DNA of 64,000 nt from Loxodes magnus. Lineage: Eukaryota; Ciliophora; Karyorelictea; Loxodida; Loxodidae. Numbering within the stretch: the stretch's first letter is position 1; every line of letters starts with the position of its first letter. The stretch covers positions 1-64,000 of the forward strand of contig CAMPDV010001480.1 of assembly GCA_946699065.1 (NCBI GenBank). Reading direction: 5' to 3'. The notes beneath the pieces are model-generated. The model made no database searches. It had not been told where the DNA came from and saw only the letters and a list, made by a program, of their open reading frames with translations. This document shows, in pieces, positions 57,895 to 64,000 of this stretch. A program made the position numbers and the translations under genes.

Positions 57895-58450
57895 CATAAG
57901 AAAGAGACCTTAACGTATTTTGAAATATTTAGCAAGACTAGAACAGCTAAACTCAAAACTAGCAATAGAAGTAGAAAGAGTTGATTCACAAGTTAGAAAA
58001 ATATTAGAAAATCAGATAAAATTGCTCCGTTAAATGAAACTGAAAGAATAAGAAATAATCTAATAATAATTGAAGACAAAAATTACTCAAGATTTCAACT
58101 AAAAGACAAGTAAAAAGATGTTAATATTGTAATTCTCAAATATATCTGTGAAAAAGCTGCTAGAAGTTTCTCAATTTCAAGAAAGAATATTAAAACTGGT
58201 AGAAGTATTTGGAAAAATAAAAGAAGAGATAGTAACAACTAAAACTATAAAGAGAAAGACTATATAGTAGCAAATATGTTAAACTTGCAAGAAAAAATGA
58301 TATCTAGTATCTAGGTGATTTAAGAATTCAAGGACAACAAGCATGGGCAAGGAGAAGAGTTTTAGAGATTTTCAAACTTTTATTTTATGTTTCTAGATCA
58401 ATCTAGAAGTTGGCGGGAAAAAGGTTGAAATATCTCCAAGATCGCCAAAC
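57895..58450 (+). pseudogene. LINE ORF1 C-terminal fragment
   Basis: Starts with text close to 32670-32880 (RLEQLNSKLAIEVERV in one frame) and changes frame near 57990 and later. It then reads VNIVILKYICEKAARSFSIS and TGRSIWKNKRRDSNNQ, similar to the C-terminal part of the copy at 43356-44165. Together with 32361-32900 it would cover most of one ORF1 type, but the two pieces lie 25 kb apart. Confidence 0.62.
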
Positions 58451-59959
58451 ATTTAATTTTGCATTTTTATTTTTATTTATTTTTGCAAAAAATCTTATAT
58501 TATACCTTTAATTTTCTTTTCATTCATAGTTCCATTTTATATTGAAATAGAGAGTTATAATTACAGCTCTATAAGATAAAATTTGAATTATTTCAAAATT
58601 AAATACTAAAATTTGCTAGAAGTATTCTCAGATTTAAATTAAACAATATCTAAAGTTCAAAGATAAGAAGAAACTGGGTGATTTATGCTATAAAAATTTA
58701 GTGAATTAACAATCTACTAAAAAAGATATTCGAACATTTTTATTTTCCGAAACAAATAGGAAATTTAGTAAATGAAAGAGATATTAAACTAAAAAGCTTT
58801 TCATATTCAGTCATAGTTAAAAAAATTTGCACTAACAAGAAATAGTAATGAGGAGTTTTTACTTAAAACGTTTATAATCATGCGAAAATCATAAAATAAA
58901 ATATCGATATTCAATAAGTAAGCTTACGTTGTTTGGTAATATAGAAAGCCAAGCAAAGCTAATTGATATAAAAATAGAAGTCAAAATAAAAATATTGTCT
59001 GAAGGAATCAATAATTTTTAGAATTAAATAATTTCAAAGGTCTCAAATCGTATACAGCTGTGAATCAAACTAAGGAAATATGAATAAAATTATTAACAAA
59101 TTTTTATGTTGCTTTAGGAAATAAGTAGTATCTTAATCAAAAAATAAATAAGCATTCTATTTTAAATAAGCTGATATATGTAAGATCTATTTTATATAAA
59201 TTAAAAGTCAAGATATTCATAATTTAAGATCTCTGCTATATAGATCGAAATTACGACTAAGATATTTAAATTATTACAGCTCTTTATTTTTTTAACTTTA
59301 CCTAGCATAGAGTAGACATTTTCTTTACCTTTGTTTTCTCTGGTGTTATTTTTTAAATCTATCATTGATTTAAAAGTAACTTCTCTTTCGATTTTTTTAT
59401 ATCTCAGATATTTCTGATATTTAAATCATTACAATGCTTTTATAAAGTAATTCGATTATCAATCGTTCAACTCATATTAATTGCATATCACTAGCATTTT
59501 GTTCTATGTAATAATTAAATTTTAATATACTACATCTAAACAAACGTAAATTTCAGTGCTTCAGTAGTAAAACGACTAATTATAATAATATTTAAAATCT
59601 GGTCCTACTATTTTCAATCAAATAAAGATAAAAGTATCCATTCTTTAAATGCAAATACTTGTGTTACCTTTTGATATTTTTCATATCTATATCAACCTCA
59701 AGTTTTAAAATGTATTTTCTTAAACTCTTTTCCGTTTTTACCGAAATATAAATCCCAGCTGGTATTTCTACTTTCTTTCTCTATTTTTTAAAAGAGATGA
59801 CGCCTCGCTACATATCTAAAATTTCAAAACGATTCTCTTTATCTAGTTTCCCATATGAAACAGGTTTACAGAAATTTCACATTTTAAGAGAAAAATAAAA
59901 TAAAATAAAATAAAAGTTAAAATAAAGGAAAACAAAAAACGTTTATTTTTAAATAAGAT
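58451..59959 (+). other. Spacer with a coding-like stretch at about 58640-59170
   Basis: Between about 58925 and 59160 one frame reads naturally (KLTLFGNIESQAKLIDIKIE, then ISKVSNRIQLWIKLRKYEQN). Upstream, another frame gives KKFALTRNSNEEFLLKTF. The frame step and lack of homology leave it undecided; it might be ORF2-derived sequence following the ORF1 fragment. From 59200 to 59959 only AT-rich sequence with a pyrimidine-rich plus strand is seen. Confidence 0.3.
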
Positions 59960-60214
59960 TTAATAAACTAACAAGATACATTAAACCTTTAAATATACTA
60001 TATATTTCATTCTAAGCTTTTATTTACAAGATATTTGCTAATAAGTATATTAAACTAATTTAAAAATAAAATCTAGCTTTAATGCTTTTTATGGTAGTTA
60101 GTATTTTAGATTTATTTTAGCTTAGAGATATAAGGAAAATCAAAATAGATTAGTATGATCTAAATTAAGAAAAGGGAAGTTAAGCAGATAGAGTTTTAAA
60201 GGATTAGAATGATA

Positions 60215-60756
60215 ATGTTTTCAAGAGACTAAAGTATGAATGCTTTTGTAATTTTGGGATTTAAATTTATGCCTATTGAATAGTGTAGTGAATGAAGTAG
60301 CAAATTCAATCTAAGATATTGCAAAGTTGGAGAAAAAAACAGCAATTTTTTATATTCCTTAGAAAATATTAAATTAAATTAAATAATGTTTGCCTTTCAG
60401 CTTAATAAAATAATTTTTAGGATATCACTCTCATTCTGAAGCACTTAGGTTCTTTAGAAAATAAAAAATAAATGCAACTGAAAATTTTTGATTTAAGATA
60501 ATCAAGAAAATGAAAAACTTAAAGAGTGTGTACAATTATGCTACTTTGAGAATTTAAATCTCAAACTATTGCATGAATATTTCAATCTAAATTTTATAAA
60601 AATCATTGAATATTTGTAGTTCTAGAAGGATTTACACTTTTTTGTTTTTTCAAAAGGACAATTCTTAGATTTATAAGTTCAAAATAGACATTTTGGCAAC
60701 CCCTTTGGATATGTACATTTCTCATTTAATAGCAACTTTTTTATTTAAGACTTTGA
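60215..60756 (+). CDS. Small unrecognised protein of module W, W3 copy
   Basis: Starts MFSRDQSMNAFVILGFKFMP. Relative to W1 it has one extra codon near the start and a 95-bp segment at 60359-60453 that, with a nearby 1-bp gain, adds 32 codons without losing the frame. A later pair of indels around 60615-60640 also compensates. A final 1-bp loss near 60704 puts the W1-equivalent stop (60754-60756) out of frame, so the C-terminus is changed or the gene is starting to decay. Confidence 0.42.
60359..60463. other. 95-bp segment present in W3, absent from W1, bounded by a 10-bp direct repeat
   Basis: ttagaaaata at 60359-60368 and again at 60454-60463; W1 has one related copy (taagagaata, near 16189). 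W2 does not cover the site. Like the 71-bp segment in D1 it is a presence/absence difference between close paralogues with a direct repeat at its ends. Confidence 0.75.
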
Positions 60757-62491
60757 TTAATTAAATTTTAGTGACTTCTTTTTTATTCATTTAGAAACAC
60801 TGGAATTCTATAATTATTTGATTCTTCTGTAAAACTTTTGTTACTCTATTTTATCTATAGAAACACTTGTTAAACCATGCTCAATATCCAATCTATTACT
60901 ACTTAAAAGCTTAAATATTTTTTAAATATCAAGCATGCATTTTTGTTGTAATTGATTATTTTATTTTATTGAGAAAAATTGTAACTTAGCAGCTATTTCA
61001 TTCTAGTTCGTAAATGATATTCTTGAATTTTTTAATTAATAATATTCAATTTAAGATTTAAAACTCTTATCTTGTAGGTTTAATTTTTTTCTCACTTCCA
61101 TTATGTTTATTTAAATACTTTCTTATTACTACTAAAGACTGTATTCTTTTTAAATTTTATGACTAAAACCAACTAGAATTTATTATGGCTTTAATTTTAG
61201 TTTTAAATATCTTATACTAGCTAATCTAATACTTATATTATCTAATACTACAAAGAAATATATTATGTTAAGTTTACTCTTTCTATTAATTCAGAAAATA
61301 ATAATAGAAGATATTAAAAATATGCTTTCTTAAAAAAACTTATAATTTTCTTAAGAGCAAACAACTAATTTTAAGAAAGAGAGTATTAATAGTGATAACT
61401 ATGTTTTTTGGATAAGTATAGAATAATAGAATTAAGTTTTTATCTTTAAATAATCTAGAATAATTTAGGTATTATTAATTAGAAATGATAATTACAAAAA
61501 TAACATAAATAATAAATATAATATTAGTTTGCTATAAAAATAGAAAGTTATCTAAATGTATTAATTATAACTAATCTAATATCTAAATTAAAGAGAAATT
61601 AATTAATAACTAATAAAGCTAAAAGGATAAAATATTAAGTATTTAATAGACTTAATTAAACATATTAAAGCTTATTTTAATAATAAAATTAAATATTACT
61701 ATTTAATAATTGTAAGATATAATTAGTGATACACCATTTATAGCTAGTTTAAATATTTACTTTCTACTACTTATATTTATTACATTTATATATTTTGCTT
61801 AAAATCAACATTAAAATAAATTATATTAGTTTATTATTATAAGTTGACCTTTATAAATAAAAAGTTTTAATTAAATAGTAGTAAAAAAGTGGACAATTAA
61901 AAGAGTTTATATTATAGATTCTAAAAATGCTTTTTTAAAATAATTTGATGTTTTTTAATATTTATTCAAACTAATTAATAAGAAACTTATTTTATTTCAT
62001 TTTTTTAATTAGTAAAAAGATTAAATAAATAATTTTTTGATTAAATGTAAGTGAAAAATAATAATTAATAACAGTAGATTTAAAAGAATTGTAATATTTT
62101 ATTTATAATTTAAAAGGGTCTATAAAGAAATAAGGTTTTTTTATTAAGAGTCTTTGATTTAAAGCACGAATAAGTTGTAATTAATAAATGCATATTAAAG
62201 TTATTATAATAGGGATATAAATTCTTCGTTATAAAACTTTTGAAATAATAATTTATCCTTTTATTTAAAAGTAAAAGGATATAAAATAATTAAAATCTTA
62301 AAAGTTTGTACACTATTAGTTTAATATCTTGTCTCGTTTTAAGACAAAAATAGAAAAATCAATGTTTAATAAGATATTTATAAGTATGTTTAATAAATAA
62401 TTTAATAGTTTAATTATATTGAAATTAAGTAAGTAAAATTTATTGAGTTATTTTATTTAAATATTTATTGAAATAAGTTATAAAAACTAAA
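60757..62491. other. AT-rich spacer between the two W3 genes
   Basis: Counterpart of 16491-18231; no gene supported. Confidence 0.5.
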
Positions 62492-63578
62492 ATGGAGAAA
62501 AAAGAAACGGAGAAAAAAGAAAAGCAATTTACTAAAAGTATTTTTTTAAGAAAACTCCTAAGAGCGAGAAGCCACATCCTAGGGAAAATATCTCTACTTC
62601 ATTTTAAGTATGAAATTCTGCCTAACTTATGCTACTAAAAGTTAATAAACAAGATCAGTTATGACCAAAGTAAAGGTATTTCTTTAATATTTTTTAGACT
62701 AAGCCCTCACTGGTCACTCTTCAGCTGTGTTATCGGTAGCCATATCAAGTGATATGAATTGAATTGTATCAGGTTCGGACTATCCTGAAAATTTGATAAA
62801 GATCTGGAATTTCCAGACAGGTTCTCTCATAAGAACTTTAACGGGACATACTGATTAAGTTAATTCGGTAGTAATCTCCTATGACTCTAGCTATATCGTA
62901 TCAGGATCTGCTGATAACACGATCAAGATCTGAAATTCATAGACTGGTGCTCTTCAAAGAACTATAACGGGACATACTTCCTTCGTTAGATCGGTAGTAA
63001 TCTCCTATGACTCTAGCTATATAGTATCAGGATCTTACGATGCAACCATAAAGATCTGAAATTTCCTCAATGGTGCTCTCCAAAGAACTTTGTCTGAGCA
63101 TACTAATACAGTTATATCGGTAGTACTCTCCTATGACTCTAGATATATTATATCGGGATCTTGGGATAAAACTATAAAGATTTGGGATTTCTAGACTGGT
63201 CAGCTTGTGCGAACTCTTACTGGGCATTCAGGTTCTGTTTATTCGGTGATAGTGTCTAAGGATAATAGGTATATAATATCGGGTTCTGGTGACAGGACTA
63301 TTAAGATATGGGACTTCTCTTCCGGTTAGTGTATTCGTACTCTTTAAGGTCATACAGATGTTGTATGAAGTATTCAGTTAAGTGTTGATTCAAGTGTTAT
63401 ATTTTCTGGATCTTACGATGAAACAATCAAGATCTGGAACTTTGATAAGGGTGAGTGTATATAGACTTTGTAAGGACATACAAGTTTAATAGAATCTATA
63501 GCATTGAGTGTTGACAATAGATGGTTGGTATCGGGAGCTAGAGACAATACTGTGAGAAAGTGGAGGATTTCGAGTTGA
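62492..63578 (+). CDS. Seven-blade WD40 repeat protein, W3 copy (354 aa, one 22-nt intron)
   Basis: Exons 62492-62675 and 62698-63578; stop TGA 63576-63578. Leader as in W1 (MEKKETEKKEKQF), seven repeats from residue 62. Blades 1, 2, 5, 6 and 7 are as in W2. Blade 3 has its own text (SADNTIKIWNSQTGALQRT, TGHTSFVRS), and blade 4 carries the SWDKTIKIWDF seen in W1 instead of the SSDTTIKIWDF of W2. The gene is therefore a patchwork of the other two plus private changes. The frame is intact. Propeller scaffold inferred, partner unknown. Confidence 0.9.
62676..62697 (+). other. 22-nt intron of the W3 WD40 gene
   Basis: GTATTTCTTTAATATTTTTTAG, identical to W2, same codon position. Confidence 0.9.
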
Positions 63579-64000
63579 GTAACTTATGATTTGACTTAAT
63601 TAAATTTTACGATTAAATATAAGTTATTGGTAATGTATTTAAATGAATGTTTAATGTTAATTATGTTTTTTGTTATATGAAGTGTTTGCTTTATATTTAT
63701 TTAAAATTTGTATATTGATAAATATTCTTGGCTTAAAATAAAGTTTGAGTAATATAGGTTATTGAAATTAGTGAGGTATGTTGATTTAAAGTGGTAATGT
63801 TTAAAAATATTTAAAATATAATTTTGTAAAATGAAAGAATGAAATAAGTTAAAGTTTAAATTTATGCTATAAAATTTTATGGATTAATTTTTAGATTTAG
63901 TAAAAATTTCAAGTTGAGTATAAATTATCATTTTTTTTGTGAAGTGGTTAAAATATTATTTATAAGGTTAAAGTAAGTTTATAATTTTGATTATTAATTA
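63579..64000. other. Spacer after the W3 WD40 gene
   Basis: Counterpart of 19316-19735 and 39685-40100. Just after the stop the text gtaactt..atttgacttaatt is kept in all three copies, a candidate 3' UTR; no polyadenylation motif is recognisable. Confidence 0.5.

Larger units (their letters stand above)
59960..64000. repeat. Module W3: segmental duplicate, cut by the window end
   Basis: Matches 15792-19735 (W1) and, from 61424, 37522 onward (W2). Contains the first small ORF, the AT-rich spacer and the WD40 gene; the part with the second small ORF would lie beyond 64000. Confidence 0.93.

Overview
The window reads as nuclear DNA of a ciliate that translates all three standard stop codons. 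In the three WD40 genes the conserved Trp of the blade consensus is written TGG in some blades and TGA in others, and Gln is written CAA, CAG, TAA and TAG at equivalent positions, yet each gene ends at a TGA just after its last blade. UAR=Gln with UGA=Trp or stop is the known karyorelict code (Loxodes and relatives). Heterotrich-like Condylostoma is the alternative, but no TAA or TAG acts as a stop here. AT content is very high, spliced introns are tiny (20 and 22 nt), and there is no ribosomal, bacterial or organellar signature. Because almost no codon is a firm stop, every frame looks open. Calls below therefore rest on homology, repeated motifs, comparison between duplicates, or, where marked low, on composition alone.

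About half of the window is segmental duplication. Module W occurs three times: W1 15792-22823, W2 37522-43138 (5' truncated) and W3 59960 to beyond the window end. It carries a small ORF (W1, W3), a seven-blade WD40 gene with a conserved 22-nt intron (all three), and a second small ORF (W1, W2). Module D occurs twice: D1 1-7811 and D2 44294-52181. Each holds a frameshifted pentapeptide-repeat/WD40 pseudogene, and D1 has lost about one blade.

Most of the rest is wreckage of a non-LTR (LINE) retrotransposon family: at least eight ORF1 copies or fragments, a reverse-transcriptase ORF2 (22830-25575), an endonuclease-bearing remnant on the minus strand (27830-29341) and a C-terminal fragment (33230-33930). 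Ends of the W and D modules repeatedly abut LINE pieces, which suggests retrotransposon involvement in the duplications.

Unique probable genes: a large membrane-protein region (11041-15681, with a 20-nt intron), an unrecognised gene at 33902-36180, and a 194-residue ORF at 53192-53776. Around 56.0-56.7 kb there are two internally shortened tRNA-Lys copies and one tRNA-like relic. The remaining intervals are AT-rich spacer.
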